NCBI RefSeq assembly: GCF_021601385.1
Contig: NZ_BQHO01000032.1
Coordinates: 1-64,000, forward strand
DNA length: 64,000 nt
Source of the DNA: Pseudomonas parasichuanensis
Lineage (GTDB): Bacteria > Pseudomonadota > Gammaproteobacteria > Pseudomonadales > Pseudomonadaceae
Direction: 5' to 3'
Shown here: in pieces, positions 19,830 to 28,404 of the stretch
Layout of the letters: each line of letters begins with the position of its first letter
How positions within the stretch are numbered: position 1 is the first letter of the stretch
Program-made: the position numbers and the translations under genes
The notes under the pieces: generated by a model
The model's input: the letters and a program-made list of their open reading frames with translations, nothing else
What the model was told of the DNA's origin: nothing
Databases searched by the model: none

Positions 19830-21005
19830 TCACTGGCCGTTGTGCTGGACGATGGGGAGTGCGTCCGGTTGTTCGTCGACCTGCACCTGGTCACCGGCCT
19901 TGACGTGCTGCAGGCCTTCGACCACGACACGTTCGCCCGGTTTGAGGCCGTCGTTGACGATCCAGCGGTCGCCCTGGGCACTGCCCAGCTGTACCTGGCG
20001 CTCGCTGATGCGGTCCTGGTGGTCGACCACCAGCACCTTGGGTACACCGGCGCTGTCCCGCAGGATTGCCCGTTGCGGCACGCTGATGCCCTGGGGTTGC
20101 ACGGCCTGTTCCAGGCGCACGCGCACGTAGCTGCCGGGCAACAGGTCGAGGTCGGGGTTGGGGAATTCGCTGCGCAGGGTGATCTGGTTGGTGCTCGGGT
20201 CAACGCTGAGGTCGGAGAACAGCAACTTGCCGGGCAGCGGGTAAGCGGTGCCATCCTCCTGGAGCAAGGTGGCCTTGACCTGGCCCTGGCCGACCTGTTG
20301 CAGCTCGCCGGCCCGCAGTGCGCGGCGCAGGGCAGTGAGCTCGCGGGTCGACTGGGTGACGTCGGCGTGGATCGGGTTCAGCTGCTGGATGGTTGCAAGT
20401 GGTGTGGTCTCGTTCTGGCCAACCAGCGCGCCTTCGGTCACCAGCGCCCGGCCGATGCGCCCGGAGATCGGTGCGGTGACGGTGGCGTAGCCGAGGTTCA
20501 GGCGGGCGCGCTCGAGGGCAGCCTTGGCTTCGGCCACCGCGGCATCGGCCTGAAGGAAGGCGGCGCGGGCATTGTCGTACTCCTGGCGGCTGACCGCCTT
20601 GTCGTCGACCAACTGGCGGTAGCGCTGCTCTTGCAGGCGTGCCTGGTAAACCGTGGCCTCGGCCTTGGCCAGGGTCGCGCGGGCGCTGTCGAAGTCGGCC
20701 TTGAACGGCGCCGGGTCGATCAGGAACAGCACATCGCCCTGCTTGACGTCACTGCCTTCGCGGTACACACGCTTGAGCACCACCCCGGCTACCCGCGCGC
20801 GGACCTCGGCGGTGCGCGGGGCGAGGATGCGCCCGCTGAGCTCGCTGCTGATGGCCAGCGCCTGCAACTGCAGGGTTTCGACCCGCACCTGCGACACGGG
20901 TGTCTGTTCTGCTTGCTCGGCCGCGTCATCGCAACCGGCAAGCGAAAGGGTTAACAACGCCAACAGCGCCACGGGGCGCAGGCGCGAAGTGCTCAAGATG
21001 GACAT
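19830..21005 (-). CDS. RND efflux periplasmic adaptor (membrane fusion) lipoprotein
   Basis: The 391-residue protein has a lipoprotein signal with the lipobox LAGC at Cys25. Barrel-sandwich, helical-hairpin and beta-barrel segments follow, as in AcrA/MexA adaptors (for example RVAGVVLKRVYREGSDVKQGD). It bridges the pump encoded downstream to an outer-membrane channel. It is transcribed away from the response regulator gene across a 158-bp region holding a direct-repeat box, which suggests control by that two-component system. Confidence 0.92.
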   Translation of the reverse strand: MSILSTSRLRPVALLALLTLSLAGCDDAAEQAEQTPVSQVRVETLQLQALAISSELSGRILAPRTAEVRARVAGVVLKRVYREGSDVKQGDVLFLIDPAPFKADFDSARATLAKAEATVYQARLQEQRYRQLVDDKAVSRQEYDNARAAFLQADAAVAEAKAALERARLNLGYATVTAPISGRIGRALVTEGALVGQNETTPLATIQQLNPIHADVTQSTRELTALRRALRAGELQQVGQGQVKATLLQEDGTAYPLPGKLLFSDLSVDPSTNQITLRSEFPNPDLDLLPGSYVRVRLEQAVQPQGISVPQRAILRDSAGVPKVLVVDHQDRISERQVQLGSAQGDRWIVNDGLKPGERVVVEGLQHVKAGDQVQVDEQPDALPIVQHNGQ

Positions 21006-21080
21006 ACGGATCTTCCAGGGTTGATCGAGCCTATGCTAAGGCATGCGTTCGCGGGGGCGCTGTTAAGCTCTGTTGGCTGT

Positions 21081-21100
21081 GTGTGAAAAAGTGTGAAGCA
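21081..21100. promoter_or_regulatory. Direct-repeat box, candidate response-regulator operator
   Basis: GTGTGAAAAAGTGTGAAGCA contains two GTGTGAA copies spaced 10 bp, one helical turn. OmpR/PhoB-type regulators bind such tandem half-sites. It lies between the divergent efflux operon and two-component genes. Confidence 0.55.
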
Positions 21101-21163
21101 GCGGCGGCACCCGACGCAGGATTCGATATCCTGCCTCCCTTCACTCATTCGTCAAAGCCCTTT

Positions 21164-21865
21164 ATGCCGAACCTTCTCCTGGTCGAAGACGACAGCGCGC
21201 TGTCCGAGCTGATCGCCAGCTACCTGCAACGCAACGACTTCCATGTCCGGGTGATCGCCCGTGGCGACCATGTGCTGGATGCGTTCCGCCAGCACAAGCC
21301 GGACCTGGTGATCCTCGACCTGATGCTCCCGGGCCTCGACGGCCTGCAGGTGTGCCGCCTGCTGCGCCAGGAGTCGCAGAGCCTGCCGATCCTCATGCTG
21401 ACCGCCCGCGACGACAGCCACGACCAGGTGCTGGGCCTGGAGATGGGCGCCGACGACTATGTGACCAAACCCTGCGAGCCCCGCGTGCTGCTGGCCCGCG
21501 TGCGCACCCTGCTGCGTCGCAGCAGCATCCACGAGCCACGGCTGGACAGCGAGCAGATCCTCATCGGCGGCCTGCACATCGACCTGGCCGAGCGCACGGT
21601 GAGCTGGCGCGGCGAAGAGGTGGAGCTGTCCAGCGGCGAATACAACCTGCTGGTGGTGCTGGCGCGCAACGCCGGCGAGGTGCTCAGCCGCGACCGCATC
21701 CTCCAGCAATTGCGCGGTATCGAGTTCAACGGCACCGACCGTTCGGTGGACGTGGCCATCTCCAAGCTGCGCCGCAAGTTCGACGACAGCGCAGGCGAAG
21801 CGCGCAAGATCAAGACCGTGTGGGGCAAGGGCTACCTGTTCAGCCGCATCGAGTGGGAGTACTGA
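21164..21865 (+). CDS. OmpR-family response regulator (RstA-like)
   Basis: The 233-residue protein has an N-terminal receiver domain (LLVEDD acidic pair, phosphoacceptor Asp in VILDLMLPG, Lys in VTKPCEP) and a C-terminal winged helix (RSVDVAISKLRRKF). Phosphorylated by the kinase encoded 6 bp downstream, it probably controls the divergent RND pump. ATG 21164 is the start matching the receiver fold; the open frame further upstream is not coding. Confidence 0.92.
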   Translation: MPNLLLVEDDSALSELIASYLQRNDFHVRVIARGDHVLDAFRQHKPDLVILDLMLPGLDGLQVCRLLRQESQSLPILMLTARDDSHDQVLGLEMGADDYVTKPCEPRVLLARVRTLLRRSSIHEPRLDSEQILIGGLHIDLAERTVSWRGEEVELSSGEYNLLVVLARNAGEVLSRDRILQQLRGIEFNGTDRSVDVAISKLRRKFDDSAGEARKIKTVWGKGYLFSRIEWEY

Positions 21866-21871
21866 TACACC

Positions 21872-23170
21872 ATGCTGAAGATCCTGGTGCGCCTGTACCT
21901 GGTGATCATCGTCGCCTATGCCGGGGCCTTGCTGCTGATCCCCGATGCGATTGTCGGCGCCTTCCACGGACGCTTCATGGCCTACAACCTGGACCAGACC
22001 AAGGGCGTGCAGTCGTTGATCGTGCGCCAGTTCCAGCAGGCGCCGCGCGAGCAGTGGCCGGCCGTGGAGCAGGAACTGGCCAAGGCTTTCGCGCCGCTGG
22101 AAATACAGTTGCTGACCATGGACCAGGCCGACCTCGACCAGGAAGAGCGGGCCCGCCTGGAGCACGGTCAGCACGCGGTGCGGATCGCCGACTGGGGCTA
22201 TTACGAAACGGTACTGGCACCGCTGGACAAGCAGTGGCTGGTGCGCCTGCATTCACCGCCCGACCCGCTGGACATCAACGTACTGTCGTGGGGTGTGACC
22301 GTGCTGATCGGTGCCGCCATGCTGGGTTGCCTGTTGCTGTGGGTATGGCCGCACTGGCGCGACCTGGAGCGGCTCAAGGAAACCGCGAGGCGCCTGGGCC
22401 AGGGCGACCTGGCCGAGCGCACGCAGATCCCGTCGCGTTCGAACATCGGCGAGCTGGCCGGGGTGTTCGACACCATGGCCGGCGAGCTGGAGCGCCACGT
22501 CAACCAGCAGCGCGAGCTGCTCAATGCCGTGTCCCATGAATTGCGCACACCGCTGACCCGGCTGGACTTCGGCCTGGTGCTGCTGTTCGACGAAGTGCCA
22601 CCCGCCTGCCGCAAGCGCTTGCTGGAGCTGGTCGGCCACGTGCGTGAGCTGGACGAACTGGTGCTGGAGCTGTTGTCGTACAGCCGCCTGGAGAATGCCA
22701 ACCAGGCCCGCGAGCGGGTCGAGGTGTCGCTGCTGGAACTGGTCGACAGCGTGCTTGGCAGTTTTGCCGAAGAGCTCGATAGCCGTGGTATCCAGTGGGA
22801 GGTGCGCAGCGAGGGCGAGCTGCCGCGCTTCGTCCTCGACCCACGGCTGACCGCCCGCGCCGTGCAGAACCTGGTGCGCAATGCCATGCGCTATTGCGAC
22901 GAGAGCCTGCTGCTGCGCCTGCGCCTGGAAGACGACGGTGCCTGCCTGCTGACCGTCGAGGATGATGGGATCGGCATTCCGGCCGAAGAGCGTGAGCGGA
23001 TCTTCCAGCCGTTCTACCGCCTGGACCGCAGCCGTGATCGCAATACCGGTGGCTTCGGGCTGGGGCTGGCGATCAGCCGGCGGGCTATCGAAGGGCAGGG
23101 CGGGACCTTGACCGTGGCGCAGTCGCCGTTGGGCGGGGCGCAGTTCAGGATTCGCTTGCCGGCGGGGTGA
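21872..23170 (+). CDS. Sensor histidine kinase (RstB-like)
   Basis: The 432-residue kinase has an N-terminal membrane helix, a periplasmic sensor of about 110 residues, a second helix near residues 137-160, a HAMP linker, the phosphorylation site HELRTPLTRLDF and an ATPase domain with DDGIGIP and GGFGLGLAISRR. It pairs with the preceding regulator. The signal it senses is unknown; linkage to the efflux pump suggests envelope stress or a pump substrate (inference). Confidence 0.92.
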   Translation: MLKILVRLYLVIIVAYAGALLLIPDAIVGAFHGRFMAYNLDQTKGVQSLIVRQFQQAPREQWPAVEQELAKAFAPLEIQLLTMDQADLDQEERARLEHGQHAVRIADWGYYETVLAPLDKQWLVRLHSPPDPLDINVLSWGVTVLIGAAMLGCLLLWVWPHWRDLERLKETARRLGQGDLAERTQIPSRSNIGELAGVFDTMAGELERHVNQQRELLNAVSHELRTPLTRLDFGLVLLFDEVPPACRKRLLELVGHVRELDELVLELLSYSRLENANQARERVEVSLLELVDSVLGSFAEELDSRGIQWEVRSEGELPRFVLDPRLTARAVQNLVRNAMRYCDESLLLRLRLEDDGACLLTVEDDGIGIPAEERERIFQPFYRLDRSRDRNTGGFGLGLAISRRAIEGQGGTLTVAQSPLGGAQFRIRLPAG

Positions 23171-23211
23171 TGGGTTGCCTCGCCGGCCCTCACGAAGATT
23201 GCGCCATGACC

Positions 23212-23342
23212 CTGTAGGAGCGGCCTTGTGCCGCGAAAGGCCGCAAAGCGGCCCCGGCGATCTTCACCGTATGCACGATGGCCGGGGCTGCCGCGCAGCC
23301 CTTTCCGGCCGGTCCGGCGCCCCGGCAAGGCCGCTCCTACAG
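23212..23342. repeat. REP pair, CGGCCTTG type, with internal palindrome
   Basis: CTGTAGGAGCGGCCTTGTGC at the left faces CAAGGCCGCTCCTACAG at the right. Between them is sequence with further GC-rich inverted repeats. It separates the convergent kinase and diguanylate cyclase genes. Confidence 0.75.
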
Positions 23343-23370
23343 CAATCGTGCAGCCCACGCAGCCTGGTTG

Positions 23371-24459
23371 TCAGTGCCCTGCCAATGGCGCGCTCCACAG
23401 CACAAACCGATCCTTGCCGCTGTGCTTGGCCGCATACAACGCCTGGTCCGCCCGGATCAACGCCAGGCTCAGGGTATCGCCGCTGTCCACCCGCGCCAGG
23501 CCGATGCTGATGGTCACGGCGTGCTCGCCCACATCTTCACGCACCCGTTGGCACAACGCGCCGACCTGCTGCTCGGCGCCTCGCTCATCCAGCCCCTGGA
23601 ATAAAATCGCGAACTCCTCGCCGCCCAGCCGGGCAATCTCGTAGCCCGTCATGGCGGCGCGGATGTGCGCCGCCACGCGCTTGAGCACCTCGTCACCAAT
23701 GTCATGGCCGAAGCGGTCATTGACCTGCTTGAAGTTGTCGATATCGATCATCGCCAGGTATTGCCCCGGAGCCGCCAGCTGCAGCTGGCGCTCGGCCTTG
23801 GCCATGAACGAGCGGCGGTTGGGGATTTCGGTCAGGGCGTCGATGTAGGCCTGCTCCAGCAGCACCTTGGTCAGGTAGAAGTTGTGCAGCTTGGCCTGGC
23901 GCAGACGCAGGTAGCTGTAGATCACCAGGCCGCTGAGGAACAGCGCGTAGCTGAGCAGCAGGGCGCCTTCGAGCTCGAAGGGCTCGACCCGGGTGTGGTG
24001 GAAGGGGTTGAGCACTACCCAGGCGATGGCCATGGCGAAGAAGAACGACCAGCGCCGCACCGGCAGCACCGACACGGTGTACAGCACGGTCGAGACGGTC
24101 AGCACCAGCCACACCGGGCGCACGGTGATGGGTACGCCTTCGATGACCAGGCGCAGCCCCAGGGTGATCACCGCCACGAACAGCAGGTTGAGTACATCGA
24201 AGTGCTGGCTGCGGCGGGTGAAGCCGAGTACCACGGTGAGGCAGCCGAGCAAGGCCAGGAAGATCGCCGAGCGCCAGGTGAGGTCCTGGTCGCCGAGGTA
24301 GCTGACGATCAGGTCGAACACCACCCAGATGGAAATGCCGACGCAGAAGATCAGCAGGCAGAAGCGGCGCATGGCCTCGAATTCGTGCTGGCGGAACTCG
24401 GCGCGCAGGGCGGCCGGGGCGACCTGCTGGCGGATGTGGGCTTCGAGGGTTTTGTACAT
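23371..24459 (-). CDS. Membrane-bound diguanylate cyclase (GGDEF domain)
   Basis: The 362-residue protein has about six N-terminal membrane helices (residues 35-185) and a C-terminal GGDEF domain whose active-site motif is GGEEF (279-283). The inhibitory RxxD site expected five residues before it is absent (MTGY there), so feedback inhibition by the product is not expected. It makes c-di-GMP from two GTP. It follows the nfr operon on the same strand, and NfrB carries a c-di-GMP-binding motif, so it may supply that operon. ATG 24459 was chosen because the longer frame is REP sequence. Confidence 0.9.
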   Translation of the reverse strand: MYKTLEAHIRQQVAPAALRAEFRQHEFEAMRRFCLLIFCVGISIWVVFDLIVSYLGDQDLTWRSAIFLALLGCLTVVLGFTRRSQHFDVLNLLFVAVITLGLRLVIEGVPITVRPVWLVLTVSTVLYTVSVLPVRRWSFFFAMAIAWVVLNPFHHTRVEPFELEGALLLSYALFLSGLVIYSYLRLRQAKLHNFYLTKVLLEQAYIDALTEIPNRRSFMAKAERQLQLAAPGQYLAMIDIDNFKQVNDRFGHDIGDEVLKRVAAHIRAAMTGYEIARLGGEEFAILFQGLDERGAEQQVGALCQRVREDVGEHAVTISIGLARVDSGDTLSLALIRADQALYAAKHSGKDRFVLWSAPLAGH

Positions 24460-24485
24460 GATGGCCCTTGGTTGTTGTTTCCCGG

Positions 24486-24560
24486 GCCTCATCGCTGGCA
24501 AGCCAGCTCCCACAGGTTAACGCGCGATCCCTGTGGGAGCTGGCTTGCCAGCGATGAGGC
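24486..24560. repeat. Paired REP between the ybcH-like and diguanylate cyclase genes
   Basis: GCCTCATCGCTGGCAAGCCA and its complement face each other (GGCTTGCC type). Transcripts from the nfr operon would have to pass this hairpin to reach the cyclase gene. Confidence 0.8.
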
Positions 24561-24577
24561 CGCAAAGAGCGTGTCGA

Positions 24578-25417
24578 TCAATTCGGTGACAGTACACCGT
24601 TGGCCCACGGCCGGTAACGCAAGGCAAACACCGCTTCGGCATGGCATCCCCCAGTCAGCTTTGGCTGTGCGGGCTCGGCGCGGAACGCTTGCCCCGGCGC
24701 GCTGACCTGGCGAAAGGCTTCCCGCACGATCCCCACCCGGCACGGCAGCGCCTGCTCATACCCCTGGCGTACCAGCGGCGCCAGGCGCCCGGTACCGGCC
24801 CCGTCCTGCCACCAGACCTGCACCCCCAGGCCCGCCAACTGATCCAGCCAGGCACCATTGACGCCCGGCGACAACTGCCCGGCGCTGAACGCACTGATAT
24901 GCAGCGGCTTGTCCAGCTGGCGGTTGAAGGCCTGCAACTGGCTGTACAGCGCTTGCCGGCGCTCGGCATCGCGAAAGTGCAGGTCGTCCAGTTCCATGGG
25001 CAGGTACCAGCCGGCTACCGGCAGCTGCCAGCTGTCGCGCACGTGCTGGTATTGGCTGATAGAGCGGCCCAGCTGGGCCTTGAAATAGCTGTTCAGGCCT
25101 TCGCCATCCAGCTGCTCCAGGCGCTGGTAATAGGCTGGGTCCATGTACAGGCCCAGCACCAGTTCCAGCCCTTGGGCGCGGGCTTGCCGCAGGCTGGCGG
25201 CGAGCCAGCCGTCACTGCCGCCGAAATCGCTGTCGCCGTAGGCGCTCCACTGTACGATCAGGGTCTTGCCACCCTGGGTCACGGTGGTGTGCCACAGCTG
25301 CTGCCACTGGGCCGGGGTGACCGTGGCATCGCGGTTTAGCGGCTGATAGAACAGGCGCTGGTCTGCCTGGACGGGCAGGCACAGGGCGAGCAGGCAGGCG
25401 AGCAGGAAAGTGCGCAT
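24578..25417 (-). CDS. YbcH-like periplasmic protein (DUF4434-type) of the Nfr polysaccharide cluster
   Basis: The 279-residue protein has a clear signal peptide (MRTFLLACLLALCLPVQADQ). Its TIM-barrel-like features (LVLGLYMDPAYY, GWYLPMELDD) recall DUF4434, a family related to glycoside hydrolases. In E. coli, ybcH sits beside nfrA and nfrB; the same arrangement here suggests a role in processing or secreting the polysaccharide. Its start overlaps the nfrA stop by one base. The family assignment is from memory and the enzymatic activity is not established. Confidence 0.65.
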   Translation of the reverse strand: MRTFLLACLLALCLPVQADQRLFYQPLNRDATVTPAQWQQLWHTTVTQGGKTLIVQWSAYGDSDFGGSDGWLAASLRQARAQGLELVLGLYMDPAYYQRLEQLDGEGLNSYFKAQLGRSISQYQHVRDSWQLPVAGWYLPMELDDLHFRDAERRQALYSQLQAFNRQLDKPLHISAFSAGQLSPGVNGAWLDQLAGLGVQVWWQDGAGTGRLAPLVRQGYEQALPCRVGIVREAFRQVSAPGQAFRAEPAQPKLTGGCHAEAVFALRYRPWANGVLSPN

Positions 25418-28404
25418 CAGAAGTTCATCTCCACACCCAGCAGCACGCCGTTGGCCCGCTCATAGAGGTTGCCACCCAATGATTGCTGGTACTCGGCGCG
25501 CACTTTCAACGAGCCTCGATAGGCGTTGTAGCGGTCGTCGTCGAACCACCACTGCCAGCGCACGCCCACCCCGGTGCGGGCATCCTGGCGCCAGTCGTTG
25601 CTCGGGTCCTGGCTGGAAAATTCCAGGAAGCCGTAAGGCATGATCGTCTGCGGCGAGTCACTGTGCAGCTTCCAGGCATGCCCTTGCTGGAAGCGCGACA
25701 ACCAGGCGTGGTCGCCGGCGCGGGTCCACCAGGCGGCGTCGAGGTAGAGGAAGCGCTCGTCCCAGTCGTCCTCGTCGATACGCCAGTCATTGCGGTAGCG
25801 GCCCTGGTCGAGGAACGACGCGGTGGCACGCAGCAGCAGGTCGTTGCTCGACTCGGCGTGGTGGCGCAGGTCACCCCAGTTGCCGCCGACCTTGGCCGGG
25901 CTGAGCAGTTCGCCCAGGCTCAGGCCGCTGTAGTGGTCGCTGTCTATCTGGCGCTGGTGGTAGAGCTCGGCGTACAGGTTGAGGTTGGCCTGCCCCAGCG
26001 GCTTGTAGCGCAGGCCCACGCCGGTGCCCATGCTCTGTGCGTAGTCGGTGCGGCTCTGGCCGCCGAACAGCACCCGGGTGCTGCCGTTGCGGCTGGGCTC
26101 CTCGCCCAGGGCGTGGTCCCACATGGCCAGCTGTACGTTCTGTGATTGGGCGCGGCGCGAGCTGCCGCTGCGCTCGCCTGTGTCGAGAAACTTGTCGTTG
26201 GTCGAGGTGCCGGCCGGCGACCAGGTGCTGGCCAGGGTGATGCTGTCGCGCCGGGAGAGGGTCTCGTGGGCGCGGCGCTGGCGGTATTTGCGCGCTTCCA
26301 GGCTGCCGAACTCGTCGTCGCCGTCGACCAGGTTCTGTTCCACATCCAGCACCCGGCGCAGCTCCCGGCGGGCGGCGGCGCTGTTCTCGGCTTCGTCGTA
26401 GCGCAGGGCGAGGGTTTCGCCGAGGCGGTAGTCCTCGGGGAAGTCACGGGTGCCCTGCTCCAGGTAAGGGATCGACTGGCGTCGCCGCTGTTTGTCGGGC
26501 GAGCCGGCCAGGCGCATGCCGTAATCCGCGCGGTAGCGGGGCTGGTCCGGCGCCAGGCGCACCGCTTCGGCGAGCCAGGCGGTGCTCTGGGCGCTGTCGC
26601 CGGCCTGCTGGGCGGTGCCGGCGGCGGCATAGTAGTGATCGGCGCGCGGTGCGTGGCGCAGGGCTTCGCGCTGGAACGCCAGCGCTTGCGCGGTATCGCC
26701 CTGGCGCTGGGCGATGGCGGCCCCCAGTGCCCAGTCGTCGGCGCTGTGGTGCGCTGCGGCGTCCCAATGGCGGCGGGCGGCGTTGGCATCGCCGGCATTC
26801 AAGGCGCCACGGGCGGCGGTCAGTCGGGCGTTATCGGTCCAGGCGCTGGCCGGCAGGCTGTTCCAGATCGCCAGGGCTGCGTGGGAATCCCCCGAGGCCT
26901 CCAGGGCGTAGGCCAGGGGCAGCCGGCTGCTGTTGTCACCCAGGCGCTCGGCTGCCTGGTAGTAGACCACCGCTTCACCGGGCCGGCCGGGCATGGCGCA
27001 GCGGCCCAGGGCGCGGTACTGGCCGGCCTCGGTGGGGTTGGCCGGGATTACCCGGCGCACCGCGTCGCACTGGCCGCTTTCGGCCAGGCGGCCAAGCAAC
27101 TGAGCGCGGGTGGCGGCATCCACGCGTGGCACCAGCGCGACTAAGCGCGGTGTGTTCAGCGGCTCGTCATTGCGGGCGTAGAGACTGCCCAGGCGTTGCA
27201 GCAGCGAGGCGGGCAAGCGGCCCTGGCGCCGGTCGTAGGCTTGCTCGATCAACTGCCGGGCGTGATTGGCTTGCCCCTGTTGCAGCCACATGAAGCTCGC
27301 CTGTTCCAGTGCGGCGAGGTCGCCGCTCTGCCGGTAGCGCTGTTCCCACTGCGCCGCGGTACGGGGTTGCGGTGGCTGCGGCGGGTCGCCGTACAGGCGT
27401 TGCCTGAGGATGGCATAGGCGCGGGAGTTGTCGCTGGCCTGGCATTGGCCCAGTTGCTCGCGGGCCAGGGTCAGGTCCTTGCGTGACAGCCAGTCGACGG
27501 TCTCCAGGCACGGGCGGCCCAGTTCGTTGCTCAGGCGCCGCACCAGGGCCGCGTCGTCGCCCTGGCGGGCCAGTTCCCACAACTGTTGGCGCTGTTCGGG
27601 ATGTTGCAACTGTTCGGCCGGCAGACTGCGCAACCAGCGTTCGGCTTGCTGGTGCTGGCCCACGGCGATAGTGCGCTCGGCCATGGCCAGGCGTGCCTGG
27701 GTCGCCGCTTGCGGCGAGGGCGCGCTGGCCAGAAGGGCGTTCAGGCCTTTTTCGTCGACCTGCTGGATGTAGGCATTGGCCAGGCGTTGCCAGTCCTGCG
27801 CCGGCAATTGCCCCTTGGCGGCCAAGGGTTGCAGTTGGTCGACGGTTTCCCCCCAGTTGCGCAGTTGTTCGGCGAAGTTGGCCCGGGCCAAGCGCAGGAC
27901 CATGCCGTCGTCGCGGGGTGGCAACTGGTTGAGCCAGTCCAGGGCGCGGCGTGCGCCGCCGAACTTGGCCAGGCTCAGGCTGTAGGCCTGCCACAGGCGG
28001 ATGCGCTGGTTGGCGTCGCTATTGGCCAGCCAGTCCTCGACCTGGCTGGCCGGCGGTGGGTCCTGCTCGATCCAGGTCAGGCGCAGCTCCAGCAGGGCGT
28101 CAGCGTGCTCGGGGTTGTCGTCGAGCTCCTCGGCGATGGCCTGGGCGTCCTTGTAGCGGCGCTGGTGGGCCAGGGCCTCGGCCAACAGGGCGCGGGCTTC
28201 GTTGTTGTTCGGCACCCGCTTGAGCACGTGGCGGGTCAGGCGCTCCACCTCGGCCCAGTTGTCGCGCTGCGCCTCGCGGTAGCCGCGCTCCATGAATGGA
28301 TAGCTGGTGAAACGCTGGAAGTCGGTCATCGGTGGGGTGGGGGCGGCCTGGGCCGCGGCGCACAGCAGCAGGCTGGCGACGGTCAGGGAAACACGGGGCT
28401 TCAT
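25417..28404 (-). CDS. nfrA: NfrA-like outer-membrane protein (N4 adsorption protein A family)
   Basis: At 995 residues, it has a signal peptide, a long TPR-rich periplasmic region (repeats such as ALAIWNSLPASAW and ALAFQREALRHAP) and a C-terminal beta-barrel of about 250 residues ending NGVLLGVEMNF. This is the layout of NfrA, the outer-membrane export channel of the NGR polysaccharide and the receptor for phage N4. It overlaps nfrB by 4 bp upstream and the ybcH-like gene by 1 bp downstream. Confidence 0.88.
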   Translation of the reverse strand: MKPRVSLTVASLLLCAAAQAAPTPPMTDFQRFTSYPFMERGYREAQRDNWAEVERLTRHVLKRVPNNNEARALLAEALAHQRRYKDAQAIAEELDDNPEHADALLELRLTWIEQDPPPASQVEDWLANSDANQRIRLWQAYSLSLAKFGGARRALDWLNQLPPRDDGMVLRLARANFAEQLRNWGETVDQLQPLAAKGQLPAQDWQRLANAYIQQVDEKGLNALLASAPSPQAATQARLAMAERTIAVGQHQQAERWLRSLPAEQLQHPEQRQQLWELARQGDDAALVRRLSNELGRPCLETVDWLSRKDLTLAREQLGQCQASDNSRAYAILRQRLYGDPPQPPQPRTAAQWEQRYRQSGDLAALEQASFMWLQQGQANHARQLIEQAYDRRQGRLPASLLQRLGSLYARNDEPLNTPRLVALVPRVDAATRAQLLGRLAESGQCDAVRRVIPANPTEAGQYRALGRCAMPGRPGEAVVYYQAAERLGDNSSRLPLAYALEASGDSHAALAIWNSLPASAWTDNARLTAARGALNAGDANAARRHWDAAAHHSADDWALGAAIAQRQGDTAQALAFQREALRHAPRADHYYAAAGTAQQAGDSAQSTAWLAEAVRLAPDQPRYRADYGMRLAGSPDKQRRRQSIPYLEQGTRDFPEDYRLGETLALRYDEAENSAAARRELRRVLDVEQNLVDGDDEFGSLEARKYRQRRAHETLSRRDSITLASTWSPAGTSTNDKFLDTGERSGSSRRAQSQNVQLAMWDHALGEEPSRNGSTRVLFGGQSRTDYAQSMGTGVGLRYKPLGQANLNLYAELYHQRQIDSDHYSGLSLGELLSPAKVGGNWGDLRHHAESSNDLLLRATASFLDQGRYRNDWRIDEDDWDERFLYLDAAWWTRAGDHAWLSRFQQGHAWKLHSDSPQTIMPYGFLEFSSQDPSNDWRQDARTGVGVRWQWWFDDDRYNAYRGSLKVRAEYQQSLGGNLYERANGVLLGVEMNF

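Noticed and set aside
17407-20130. 907-codon open frame antisense to the RND pump and adaptor genes
   Set aside because: It is a shadow of GC-rich coding on the other strand; its His/Gln/Ala-rich translation fits no family.
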